61,135 bases of DNA. Source: Pectinatus sp. Lineage in GTDB: Bacteria; Bacillota; Negativicutes; Selenomonadales; Selenomonadaceae. The notes beneath the pieces are model-generated. The model was not told the DNA's origin. It ran no database searches and saw only the letters and a program-made list of their open reading frames with translations. Below, piece after piece: positions 52,660 through 61,135 of the stretch. A program made the translations under genes and the position numbers. The stretch lies in assembly GCA_020025135.1 (NCBI GenBank), contig JAHHSQ010000004.1:1-61135 (forward strand). Reading direction: 5' to 3'. Each line of letters begins with the position of its first letter. Position 1 is the stretch's first letter.

Positions 52660-52691
52660 TTCGAATTTAAGCTCTGGGAGAGTTATATCAA
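52660..52691 (+). mobile_element. Decayed IS605 right end belonging to the tnpB remnant
   Basis: GAATTTAAGCTCTGGGAGAG followed by TTATATCAA aligns with the better-kept end at 46-81 (GAAT...AGCT...GGGGAGTGTGTCAA). The TCAA at 52688-52691 marks the likely former element boundary. Confidence 0.55.
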
Positions 52692-52783
52692 ACAAAAGTA
52701 GATATTTAATATGGAAATGGTACTCGTAGAACAGAGAAACAAACAATAATTATAGATTTTTATAGATTTTTGGCAACGGAAAA

Positions 52784-54328
52784 ATGATAAAACAACGTAT
52801 CAGCACCCCGGTCCAAAACCTATTGATACAGGAAAAAGAAAATGTTCATCCTCCTGTAGTAGGCATTATTTTAGACCATCGCTTTTGTGACATTACTACT
52901 GAAGTAAATACGTATCGCTCCTTGCATTTGATAGATATGAGCAGTAAAGTTGGAACGGATATTTATCGTAAAAGCGTGATATTTCTTTTTTTGGCTGCCA
53001 TGCATCAGTTATTTCCGCAAATCAAGATGATAGTGGAATATTCTGTGAAAAATGGCATTTATTGTCGCTCTCTCCCTCCGTATTTTTTTAATCAGGCTAA
53101 ATTAGCTCGCATTGAGCAAGTTATGCGCCAGTTCGTGGCGGATAAGGTCGATTTTATTCATGTGCAGGGAGAGGTATATAATTGCGCCGGATACGAAGAT
53201 AATTTGCATACGGTCTTGGTCGATAATGCCGCCAAGCTGACAGATTTTTCGTTAGAGGTATACTTGGAGGGAGTGCTGATTGGTACACCTTCTCAGAGAA
53301 GAACGCAGATTACACAGGCTACGCGTGTTTCTAATGTACAGAAATTGGAGAAACTTTTTTTTGAGGCGGAGCAGTGGGCAGGAATCATCTCTTGTAGCTA
53401 CGTGCAAGACCTCAATCACTATGTGCAAAATGGGGAAATCGGGGAAATTATCCGTGTTTCAGAGGCTTTGCATGAAAAAAAGGTGGCCGATATTGCTGAC
53501 CGTATCGTGCATAATCCCCACCATCCACGCGTTATCTTCATTGCTGGACCAAGTTCTTCTGGCAAGACTACCTTTGCCCAACGTTTGCGCATTCAACTTT
53601 TGGTGAACGGTTTAAAACCGATTTCTCTTTCAACGGATGATTATTTTTTAGAACGAGAAGATACTCCTCTGACGCCAGAAGGAGAGTATGATTTTGAGGC
53701 TTTTGAATCGATAGATAGGCACCTTTTAACGCGCAATATTAGCGATTTACTGGATGGTAAAGCTGTTCATTTACCAAAATACAATTTTATTACTGGCAAG
53801 AAAGAATGGCAAAAAGAGGCTTTATCTATCGCGGATAATCAACCCATCATCATTGAAGGCTTGCATGGCTTAAATCCTGCTTTAACTGGTCTTTTACCGG
53901 CAGATAAAATTTATAAGATTTATGTCAGTGCCTTGACTCAGTTGAATATCGATGCCCACAGTAATATTTCTACTACGCAAGTACGCCTTTTGCGCCGTAT
54001 CGTGAGAGATTACCAATTTCGTGCTTCATCAGCTCTAAAAACAATTAGGCAGTGGCCAGATGTGCGTAAGGGAGAAGATAAATACATTTTTCCCTTCCAA
54101 GAGAATGCTGATGTGATGTTTAATTCCGCTCTTATTTATGAATTAGCTGTTTTGGGAAAATATGCTCACCCTATTTTGAAAAAAATTAGCCCACGGTTAC
54201 CGGAATATGCCATCAGCTCGGAGTTATTAAAATTTATTAAGCTGTTTTCTTTTTTGTCCAATGAAGAAGATATTCCCAATAATTCTATCTTGCGTGAATT
54301 TATCGGTAAATCTTGTTTTTCACTGTGA
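52784..54328 (+). CDS. Nucleoside (uridine) kinase-like protein with TGS/ThrRS-like N-terminus
   Basis: A 514-residue protein. The C-terminal half is a phosphoribulokinase/uridine-kinase P-loop domain: IAGPSSSGKTTFAQRL, LSTDDYFLERED, GLHGLNPAL and RLLRRIVRDYQFR. The N-terminal half resembles the TGS plus second domain of threonyl-tRNA synthetase (ITTEVNTYRSLHLIDMSSKV...YSVKNGIYC). Such fusions are widespread in Bacillota; the substrate is presumed to be a nucleoside but is not proven. The SD is weak (GGAA). It lies just after the IS scar. Confidence 0.85.
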   Translation: MIKQRISTPVQNLLIQEKENVHPPVVGIILDHRFCDITTEVNTYRSLHLIDMSSKVGTDIYRKSVIFLFLAAMHQLFPQIKMIVEYSVKNGIYCRSLPPYFFNQAKLARIEQVMRQFVADKVDFIHVQGEVYNCAGYEDNLHTVLVDNAAKLTDFSLEVYLEGVLIGTPSQRRTQITQATRVSNVQKLEKLFFEAEQWAGIISCSYVQDLNHYVQNGEIGEIIRVSEALHEKKVADIADRIVHNPHHPRVIFIAGPSSSGKTTFAQRLRIQLLVNGLKPISLSTDDYFLEREDTPLTPEGEYDFEAFESIDRHLLTRNISDLLDGKAVHLPKYNFITGKKEWQKEALSIADNQPIIIEGLHGLNPALTGLLPADKIYKIYVSALTQLNIDAHSNISTTQVRLLRRIVRDYQFRASSALKTIRQWPDVRKGEDKYIFPFQENADVMFNSALIYELAVLGKYAHPILKKISPRLPEYAISSELLKFIKLFSFLSNEEDIPNNSILREFIGKSCFSL

Positions 54329-54357
54329 GCACAGGATATTAGCTAAAAGAGGCGTTT

Positions 54358-55386
54358 TTGACCGACGAAAAAGTAATTTTATGGAAGGCGTGGAAAGTGG
54401 AAAAGGATATTAGCAAAAAGGTTCTTCCAGTTATTAAATATTATCTCTTGGCCCTACTGGCCATTGTGGTATTAATTAATGTCGGCCTGTGGGCATATTG
54501 GCAATATAATAGCTACTTACACATCGATGATTTAACGGTAGAGGGGAAAATGCTTCCCATCAAGACAAAGGTGGCAGGACAGTTTTTACAGTATACTGTC
54601 GCCGATGGTCATGCCGTAGCCAGTGGTGAAGTAATTGCCAAGATAAAACCGCAGGCACAAGATTTGTCAAAGTTGACAACTGCTCTGCAAAAAGCCGAAG
54701 CAGATTATCAAACCATGTTGTCTGAGCAGAATATGGCAGTAACTTCTGTGGCGACAGCTCCTGCTAGTCAGAGCAATAAAGAAGCCTTGCGTTTTGCTTA
54801 TCAAACAGCGTTGGCGAAAAAAAATAAGATGGAGATGCTCTATAAAGAGGGAGCAATAAGTGCCAATATGTATAAGGCAGCGGCTTCAGCTTTAGAAGTA
54901 GCGGAGCAGAATTTACGTACCGCCACAACAGTCACTAATTTCGCCCCTAGTCATAAACAAACTCCCCTTAGTCAGGCCGATTTAAAAGCGGCACAATTGC
55001 GTGTGCAACAAGCTCGTTTGGCTTTAGAAAATGCCCAAAAGCAAAGCAAGGAGACGGTGATTGTTGCGCCTGCTCCAGGGGTTATTCATTATGGAAAAGA
55101 ACTCAGTGCAAAGCAAAATATCAAGGCGGGAGAGACAATTTGTCAATTAGCGAATGCGAGCGATATGTGGTTAGCGGGAAGTTTGTCCCAAGGACAGGCT
55201 GAAAAAGTAAAACCTGGTATGTATGTTTCCTGCAGTATTGGAGGCAAGGATATAGCTGGTGTTGTTGCCAATCTCTTGCCCGATAAGAAAAAGCAAAAAG
55301 TGACGGTATACATTTCCTTGCCTGTTACGGCTCTCGATAAATTGGAAATTGGCATGAGTGGTACGGCAAAAATAGCGTTACAATGA
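54358..55386 (+). CDS. HlyD-family membrane fusion protein (orphan)
   Basis: A 342-residue HlyD/EmrA-type adaptor: an N-terminal membrane anchor (about 31-50, LLALLAIVVLINVGLWAYWQ), a biotinyl-lipoyl-like barrel split by a coiled-coil hairpin (about 100-235), then VIVAPAPGVIHYGKEL and a beta-barrel end. In efflux systems it bridges an inner-membrane pump to the envelope. No pump gene adjoins; smc follows 160 bases later. The start is TTG after AAAAGAGGCG. Confidence 0.85.
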   Translation: MTDEKVILWKAWKVEKDISKKVLPVIKYYLLALLAIVVLINVGLWAYWQYNSYLHIDDLTVEGKMLPIKTKVAGQFLQYTVADGHAVASGEVIAKIKPQAQDLSKLTTALQKAEADYQTMLSEQNMAVTSVATAPASQSNKEALRFAYQTALAKKNKMEMLYKEGAISANMYKAAASALEVAEQNLRTATTVTNFAPSHKQTPLSQADLKAAQLRVQQARLALENAQKQSKETVIVAPAPGVIHYGKELSAKQNIKAGETICQLANASDMWLAGSLSQGQAEKVKPGMYVSCSIGGKDIAGVVANLLPDKKKQKVTVYISLPVTALDKLEIGMSGTAKIALQ

Positions 55387-55546
55387 TTAATAAAAATGGG
55401 CAGGGCATTGTCCATTAAGAGAGAAAATGTAAGGCCTATGCATCTAGCATGAAGGCTATTTTTGCTTGTATCTTAGAATCCCATGAATTTATTCGTGAGA
55501 GTATGTCAAATTCGTAAAATAGAAATAAAGGTTAACGGAAAGAAAA

Positions 55547-58500
55547 GTGTTATTAAAGAAATTAAAGATTTGTGGTTTTAAATCATTCGCTGAAAATACC
55601 GAAATCATCTTTGACCGAGGTATCACAGCTATTGTGGGACCAAACGGTTCTGGCAAAAGCAATATTACGGATGCTATTCGCTGGGTTTTAGGCGAGCAAA
55701 ATGTGCGCAATTTGCGTGGCGCCAAGTCGGCAGATGTCATTTATGCAGGTGGCGGTAAGCGTCCACCAGCTCAATCTGCAGAGGTGACGATTACTTTCGC
55801 AGATTATAAAGGGCAAGAGGGCGAACAAGGAAAAGACCTCAGCATTTCTAGACGCCTTTTGCGCTCAGGAGAAAGTGAGTTTTACATCAATAGGGTACGC
55901 TGTCGCCTCAAAGATATCTATGATTTGTTGGCTGGTACAGGTTTGGGAAAAGGGGCTCTATCGGTAATCAGTCAAAATAAAATTGATGATATCCTGAATA
56001 GAAAAACGGAAGATAGGCGGCAGATTTTTGAAGAATGTGCTGGCATTAGCAAGTATAAAGAGCGCAAAAAGGAAGCCCAACAAAAGTTGCAGACGGCACG
56101 CGATAATTATCAGCGCCTCTATGATATTTTTCAAGAGGTTTCAAATAAGCGAGAACCATTGCGCAAAGAGGCAGAAGAAGCTACAAAATATCAACAAGTA
56201 CAAGCCGAATATCGCCGTTATCATCTCACCAGTTTACTCAATATCTACGAGAAGAATAATGGCGAAAATATTGCTAAAACAAATCTTTTGCGTGATAAAG
56301 AAAAAGAACAAGGGCGAATAACGGCTCGCTTGACAGAGTTACTTCAAAAACAGACGCAGGATAAACAGACTCTGGCGGAGAAGGAAACAGACCGCGAAGT
56401 AGAGCAAAAAGAACACTATAATTTGACGTCGGAAATTCAGCAAAATAAGCATCGCCTTTCTATGCTTTTGGTGACGCGCGAGCAGACAAATAAAGAAATG
56501 CAAAAATTGCGAGCGGAAATTCAACAGTTAAATGGACAAGATGAAGAGCGGTTAACTCAGCAAAAAAATTGGCAAAGTACCTGTCAAAAGTTGGTCGAAG
56601 AAGAAAAGAAGGCTCTAGTGCAGCAGACAGAACTAGCTGCCCAAAAGGGGCAAATAAGTGCAGAATTAAGACAGTTACAAAGTAGCTATACCGAGCGTCA
56701 GGAAGAATATCTGAGTTTGAAGGATGGTGCTGCTGCCGCTGAAAAGGCTCGTGCCTTGTTTGAACGTGATGTTTTAGCTAAGAGAGAGAAGCAGGCAGAG
56801 TTAGAAGGTACTTGTCGAAAATATGTAGAGAAGCAAAAAAAACAGCAAAAAGTGCTGGCAGATGGCAAAGAAAAGCTAGCTGAGCTGGAAGCTAAGCGCG
56901 GACAATGTCAAACGGAGTTAGGGCAGAAAAGGGCAGAAGTTGCAGTCGTTAGGGAAGAGCTTCAAAAGAAGAAACTGGATTTACAAAAACTCGAACAAGA
57001 ATATGTCAAAATAGTTTCTACAGAGCGAGTTTTACGCGATTTGCAAGAAAACTATGAAGGTTTTTCTCATGGCGTAAGGGCGGTCTTACAAAGGCGTACA
57101 CGTTGGCAGGATGGCATTATCGGTACGGTAGCAGAATTAGTACAAATTTCTAGCGAATATGTCTTAGCAATAGAAACAGCACTTGGTAATGCCCAGCAAC
57201 AGATTATCGTCAAGCAAGCGAAAACGGCAGAAGCGGTTATCGACTTTCTCAAGCGAGAACGTGCCGGTAGAGTGACATTTTTGCCACTTGATACCGTGCA
57301 AGCACAAGCATCACACCGCTCTTTTACGCAAACGGAAGGATTTATTGCATTTGCCGATGAATTGGTAGAAGTAGACCCCGTTTATCGTCATATCATCAGC
57401 AATTTGTTGGGGCGCACAATGGTAGCAGATAATTTACGTTCTGCTTTGACACTGGCCAAAGCAAATGCCTATCGTTATCGCATTGTTACAAAGAGCGGAG
57501 AAGTTGTCTATTCAGGTGGTGCTCTAGCGGGCGGTAGTGGTAAACGTGACGATAGTTTTTTGTGGCGGCGCGCTGAGCTGCAAGCCTTAAATGAGCAGGA
57601 ACAGACATTGGAAGGAAAAAAACAAGTCCTCCAAAATGCTATTGGACAAGGTAAAAATAAATTGACCACTCTGGAAAGGAGTTGTGATGTCTTAGTACGA
57701 GCCATACAGGATTTGTCAGTGCAGATATCTGCTTTAGAAACAGATAATGCCCATATGTGGCGCCAGCAACAGGAAATGACAACGCAAATTACGGCGCTAC
57801 AAGAAAAATGTGCTCAACAAAAGGCAGAATTGACCGCTTTTCTAGAAACAGAAACCATGCAATCGGTGGCTAATTTTGCGGAGCAAATTGCCAACTTAGG
57901 GCAAAGCCTGTCGTTTGACAGACAGGCTTTGCAGGAGAAAGCGCTCGCTAGAACGCGTCTAGAAGAGCAAGAAAAAAATTTAGCCGTGCAGATAGTCGCT
58001 TGGCAGAGCGAGATTCGTTCTCTTAAAGAACAATTACACACTTTACATGAGGGCAGGCTTTTGGCTAAAAGTCGGCGTGCACAAATCGAAAATGATTTAC
58101 GCCATGACCAGAGCAATTTACTCGAATATGCCAAAGAAGAGGAAAAGCTGAAGTCTACGGCAGCTAATTTAGAAGAGGTTTTGAAAAGGCGCGACAGGCA
58201 AGGCGATAGATTGGCAGAGGAGATTAAAAAATTAAAATTTTCGGCCGAAAAAGTGACTGAGAAAATCCATCAGTTACAGCTAGATAAGGAAAAAAGAGCG
58301 CAAGAAATCAATCGTTTGCTGGTTCAATCAGCTAAATATACAGCAAATATGGAGCAGTCTCTGGCGCAAATAAAGGAAGAGTATGGATTATTGCCAAATG
58401 AGGCCTTACAACAGAAGTTGACAGAGCCAGAAGTGGTCGTTAGTAAAAAGGTGCAGTCGCTTAAAAAGGAATTACAGCAGTTTGGTCCAATTAATGAAAA

Positions 58501-59074
58501 TGCTGTAGCGGAATATCAAGCGATTGATGAGCGTTATAAATTTATGGAAAAACAGCTTTTAGACATGCGCACGGCAGAAGAAGACCTCCAGCAGATAGTT
58601 GAAGGTATTGACCAGACGATGGAAAAGCAGTTTAAACAAGCCTTCCAGCATATCAGGCAGAGTTTTCAGCGTATTTTTACAGATTTATTCTCTGGCGGTC
58701 AAGCCGATATTTATTTGACAGAACCGCAAGCTATCTTGCAAAGTGGTGTGGAGATTATGGCGCAACCGCCCGACAAGAACAATCAAAATTTGGTACTCCT
58801 TTCTGGTGGAGAGCGAACTTTGACTGTCATAGCATTGTTGTTTGCGTTTTTGCAATATAATCCAGCACCATTTACCGTTTTAGATGAAATTGATGCTGCT
58901 TTGGATGAAATCAATACTGAGCGCTTTAGCAATTTTTTACAAAATTACGTGCAGAGTACACAATTCATCATTGTCACACATCGCAAAATCACGATGGAAG
59001 CAGCCGAAGTGCTGTACGGTGTTACTATGCAGGAAAATGGTATCTCCCGCTTGCTTTCCATAAAGTTAGAATGA
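55547..59074 (+). CDS. smc: Chromosome segregation protein SMC
   Basis: SMC forms the ATP-driven ring that with ScpAB organises and segregates the chromosome. It has 1175 residues: head Walker A GPNGSGKS at 31-38, two long coiled coils around a hinge (about 500-650, with GIIGTVAELVQISSEY and the GGSGKRDDSF end), signature motif LLSGGERTLTVIALLFA and Walker B TVLDEIDAALDE. The start is GTG after GGAAAG. In Bacillota smc usually precedes ftsY, as here. Confidence 0.97.
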   Translation: MLLKKLKICGFKSFAENTEIIFDRGITAIVGPNGSGKSNITDAIRWVLGEQNVRNLRGAKSADVIYAGGGKRPPAQSAEVTITFADYKGQEGEQGKDLSISRRLLRSGESEFYINRVRCRLKDIYDLLAGTGLGKGALSVISQNKIDDILNRKTEDRRQIFEECAGISKYKERKKEAQQKLQTARDNYQRLYDIFQEVSNKREPLRKEAEEATKYQQVQAEYRRYHLTSLLNIYEKNNGENIAKTNLLRDKEKEQGRITARLTELLQKQTQDKQTLAEKETDREVEQKEHYNLTSEIQQNKHRLSMLLVTREQTNKEMQKLRAEIQQLNGQDEERLTQQKNWQSTCQKLVEEEKKALVQQTELAAQKGQISAELRQLQSSYTERQEEYLSLKDGAAAAEKARALFERDVLAKREKQAELEGTCRKYVEKQKKQQKVLADGKEKLAELEAKRGQCQTELGQKRAEVAVVREELQKKKLDLQKLEQEYVKIVSTERVLRDLQENYEGFSHGVRAVLQRRTRWQDGIIGTVAELVQISSEYVLAIETALGNAQQQIIVKQAKTAEAVIDFLKRERAGRVTFLPLDTVQAQASHRSFTQTEGFIAFADELVEVDPVYRHIISNLLGRTMVADNLRSALTLAKANAYRYRIVTKSGEVVYSGGALAGGSGKRDDSFLWRRAELQALNEQEQTLEGKKQVLQNAIGQGKNKLTTLERSCDVLVRAIQDLSVQISALETDNAHMWRQQQEMTTQITALQEKCAQQKAELTAFLETETMQSVANFAEQIANLGQSLSFDRQALQEKALARTRLEEQEKNLAVQIVAWQSEIRSLKEQLHTLHEGRLLAKSRRAQIENDLRHDQSNLLEYAKEEEKLKSTAANLEEVLKRRDRQGDRLAEEIKKLKFSAEKVTEKIHQLQLDKEKRAQEINRLLVQSAKYTANMEQSLAQIKEEYGLLPNEALQQKLTEPEVVVSKKVQSLKKELQQFGPINENAVAEYQAIDERYKFMEKQLLDMRTAEEDLQQIVEGIDQTMEKQFKQAFQHIRQSFQRIFTDLFSGGQADIYLTEPQAILQSGVEIMAQPPDKNNQNLVLLSGGERTLTVIALLFAFLQYNPAPFTVLDEIDAALDEINTERFSNFLQNYVQSTQFIIVTHRKITMEAAEVLYGVTMQENGISRLLSIKLE

Positions 59075-59371
59075 TTATATATGTCCAAGCAATCTAAAAG
59101 AGTACCGAGGAACTTTCAAGGAAGTATGAGAGTTTAAAAATACAGAACAAAAAAAGAGAAAGGAGTGCTACTCGTCAGATTATCCTCCCCTGCTTAGCAA
59201 ATAGTATTAATTTAGTAAGACAAGGCTCTTTAAAGGGGCGAAATGGTAGGATATTTGGCCATATTTTGAGTAGCCATACTATAACTACGCATATTCATAA
59301 TTGTAGATGGGAAATGATATTTGTATTTCCAGCCGTAGCAGTACAGATGTGCGTATTAGTAGTAAAAGGAA
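59075..59371. other. Spacer between smc and ftsY
   Basis: About 300 bases. I see no gene, no strong terminator and no good promoter. An 18-codon frame at 59081 has no ribosome site. An SD-like AAAGGAG at about 59160 precedes no start codon. Confidence 0.5.
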
Positions 59372-60316
59372 ATGGGTTTTTTTGATAAATTAAAAAAGGG
59401 ATTAAACAAAACTAGACAAAATTTTACCGAGAAGATAGAACGGTTAGCTCTCGGTTACGCGCGTATAGATGATGAATTTTTAGAAGAATTGGAAGAGACA
59501 TTATTGTTTTCCGATGTCGGTGTTCAGACAACTGAAATTTTGATGGATAAAGTCAGACAAGGCATTAAGGAAAAGAAAATTTCTAACCCCCAAGATTTAC
59601 AGCCTTTTCTCATCTCTGAAATTACTGCCATTCTAGAGCGGGGAGAAGCAGATGTTGATTATGCTAACGTTTCGGCTCCAGCAGTTATATTAGTGATTGG
59701 TGTCAATGGTGTGGGCAAGACAACAACCATTGGTAAATTGGCCTCTTATTATCAGGCGCAAAATAAGAGCGTACTTTTAGCTGCTGCCGATACTTTTCGG
59801 GCGGCGGCTATCGACCAGTTGCAAATTTGGGGAGAGCGTACCGGCACGGAAGTAATTGCTCATGCAGAAGGTTCTGACCCAGCGGCAGTAGTTTATGATG
59901 CTTTGCAGGCGGCTAAGGCACGCAAAAAGGATATGTTGATTATTGATACGGCCGGTAGATTGCACAATAAAAAGAATTTGATGGATGAGTTAAATAAGAT
60001 TTACCGCATTATTCAGCGTGAAATACCATCTGCGCCTCATGACACACTTTTAGTTTTAGATGCTGGTACAGGGCAGAATGCTATTCATCAGACGGAATTA
60101 TTCACACAGGTGGCGCCCATTACTGGTATCGTCTTGACCAAATTAGATGGAACGGCTAAGGGGGGCGTTATCATCGGCCTAAAATCACAATTTAATATTC
60201 CCATCAAATGGGTCGGTGTTGGAGAAGGAGAAAGGGATTTACAGCCGTTTGTCGCCAAAGATTTTGCCACAGCGCTTTTTTCGCAAGCAGATGATACCAC
60301 AGCGGATGTGAAATAA
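59372..60316 (+). CDS. ftsY: Signal recognition particle receptor FtsY
   Basis: FtsY is the SRP receptor GTPase that delivers ribosome-nascent chains to SecYEG. It has 314 residues, lacking a long acidic A domain, as in Bacillota. The N domain has ALGYARIDDEFLEELEETLL; the G domain has G1 GVNGVGKT at 110-117, ADTFRAAAIDQLQIW, G3 IIDTAGRLHNK, G4 LTKLDGTAKGG and the C-terminal GVGEGERDLQPF. Confidence 0.97.
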   Translation: MGFFDKLKKGLNKTRQNFTEKIERLALGYARIDDEFLEELEETLLFSDVGVQTTEILMDKVRQGIKEKKISNPQDLQPFLISEITAILERGEADVDYANVSAPAVILVIGVNGVGKTTTIGKLASYYQAQNKSVLLAAADTFRAAAIDQLQIWGERTGTEVIAHAEGSDPAAVVYDALQAAKARKKDMLIIDTAGRLHNKKNLMDELNKIYRIIQREIPSAPHDTLLVLDAGTGQNAIHQTELFTQVAPITGIVLTKLDGTAKGGVIIGLKSQFNIPIKWVGVGEGERDLQPFVAKDFATALFSQADDTTADVK

Positions 60317-60318
60317 TT

Positions 60319-61135
60319 TTGAAAAAGTGCAATTTATGGCTAATTTTTGTTTGGGTGTGTTTGTTAATCACTGTTCCCTTTGTCAATACGGTTTGCGCTG
60401 AGCAATTAGCGGTGCCGAGTATCACCGTACCACAGGTACATGTTCCAGCCCCCCCACAAATGCCGAAACCACCTCTTCCGACATTACCAGACATTAGAAA
60501 ACAGACTGATGCCATTGCACACGAGATAGAAACTCAGACGGCAGGGGATGCTAAGGAAAGTTTTACTAGTAATATGACTCCCCAACCCCAAAAGCCAGTT
60601 GTTTCTACGTCACAGGATGGGCAAGGCAATACACAAATTACTAATAACTCTGAAGTGGGAAACCAAGATGCAGCTAATCCGCACAGTGGAGATAAAATCA
60701 GCAATAATCCATATTTGCAGGGCGATAAGCAAAATGGCACCGCAAACTCAGTTCCTACGGGAAAAGAACCACAGCTCCCACTAGGAAATAATGATAAGAA
60801 TCAGACGGCGAAAGAGGTGCTAAAGACCCATTTTACCAGTCTGATGTTTTATCTCTTTGGTAAAACAGTTTTTATCGCCTTGGCGATTTGGCTCGGACTC
60901 ATTTTTGTGTATCCTCAAATGTCAATGTTTTATGAAATCCTGACCTTTGCTTTTTTTAATATTATTGGAGGGGGCGTCTACTTATTAGTTTTGCAGGGAC
61001 AGGGTAAAGGGATATATACTCTTGCTGATTACAACTTTCACCTGCAAGATATTTTACTTATTTTAAGTGTTTATGCGATTTTTTTACTCAGTATCACGTT
61101 TGTCATGTTTGTCATTGCCGATTATTTTGGCAATG
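60319..61135 (+). CDS. Secreted/membrane protein with Pro-rich linker (partial)
   Basis: An open frame runs from TTG 60319 to the window end (272 codons, incomplete). It starts with a clear signal peptide (MKKCNLWLIFVWVCLLITVP..., cleavage likely after VCA). A Pro-rich stretch (VPAPPQMPKPPLPTLPDI) and a Gln/Asn/Ser/Thr-rich low-complexity region to about residue 160 follow. At least three membrane spans begin at about residue 185. The start lies two bases after the ftsY stop. I do not recognise the family. Confidence 0.7.
   Translation, partial: MKKCNLWLIFVWVCLLITVPFVNTVCAEQLAVPSITVPQVHVPAPPQMPKPPLPTLPDIRKQTDAIAHEIETQTAGDAKESFTSNMTPQPQKPVVSTSQDGQGNTQITNNSEVGNQDAANPHSGDKISNNPYLQGDKQNGTANSVPTGKEPQLPLGNNDKNQTAKEVLKTHFTSLMFYLFGKTVFIALAIWLGLIFVYPQMSMFYEILTFAFFNIIGGGVYLLVLQGQGKGIYTLADYNFHLQDILLILSVYAIFLLSITFVMFVIADYFGN

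Noticed and set aside
59081..59137. 18-codon frame between smc and ftsY
   Set aside because: No ribosome site and no conserved feature.
1..61135. CRISPR array, tRNA or rRNA genes, prophage genes
   Set aside because: No regularly spaced direct repeats, cloverleaf or rRNA signature, integrase or phage structural gene was seen on either strand.

Overview
The window is AT-rich bacterial chromosome with dense, mostly plus-strand operons. GatCAB, CodY, HslVU, a fla/che operon in Bacillus-like order with FliY, CheC, CheD and SigD, and many TTG/GTG starts with strong Shine-Dalgarno (SD) sites all point to Bacillota. The flavour of the proteins suggests Negativicutes (Selenomonas/Pectinatus-like), but no rRNA is present and that narrower placement is an inference.

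Layout. 1-3600: right end of an IS200/IS605-family element next to gatC-gatA-gatB (tRNA amidotransferase), closed by a terminator. 3619-11344: dprA-topA-trmFO-hslV-hslU-codY, the B. subtilis order except that the recombinase gene xerC/codV is missing between trmFO and hslV. 11345-12656: a 1.3-kb gene-free spacer with a decayed IS605 end, a large palindrome and two promoter-like sites. 12657-46392: a chemotaxis/flagellar supercluster of about 35 genes, from flgB through the basal body, export apparatus (FliOPQR, FlhAB, FliHIJ), hook (FliK, FlgD, FlgE), switch (FliG, FliM, FliY), chemotaxis (CheY, B, A, W, C, D), FlhF/FlhG, a PilZ protein and SigD to FapA and a SwrB-like protein. It is interrupted once by a terminator after flgE. 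Filament, motor (MotAB) and rod-completion (FlgF/G) genes are not in the window.

46386-50012: a minus-strand, degenerate SAICAR-synthetase-like gene divergent from an aspartokinase gene. Each has a leader with tiny, well-placed ORFs and strong hairpins, suggesting translation-coupled attenuation. A 1.15-kb gene-free stretch follows. It holds an orphan promoter with an 11-codon ORF plus hairpin, and a roughly 210-nt multibranched structured-RNA candidate with its own promoter. 50013-51680: a DUF47 (PhoU-like)-Pit phosphate transport pair. 51870-52691: a decayed IS605 tnpB pseudogene with right end. A second tnpB scrap lies at 43541-43620.

52784-61135: a nucleoside/uridine-kinase-like protein, an orphan HlyD-type membrane fusion protein, smc, ftsY, and a secreted/membrane protein cut by the window end.

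The least-explained material is not the flagellar genes but four regulatory or RNA stretches (11.3-12.65 kb, 47.1-47.63 kb, 49.0-49.15 kb, 49.65-49.93 kb), the PurC-like pseudoenzyme, and a fourfold CheY-P-binding-type repeat in FliY.
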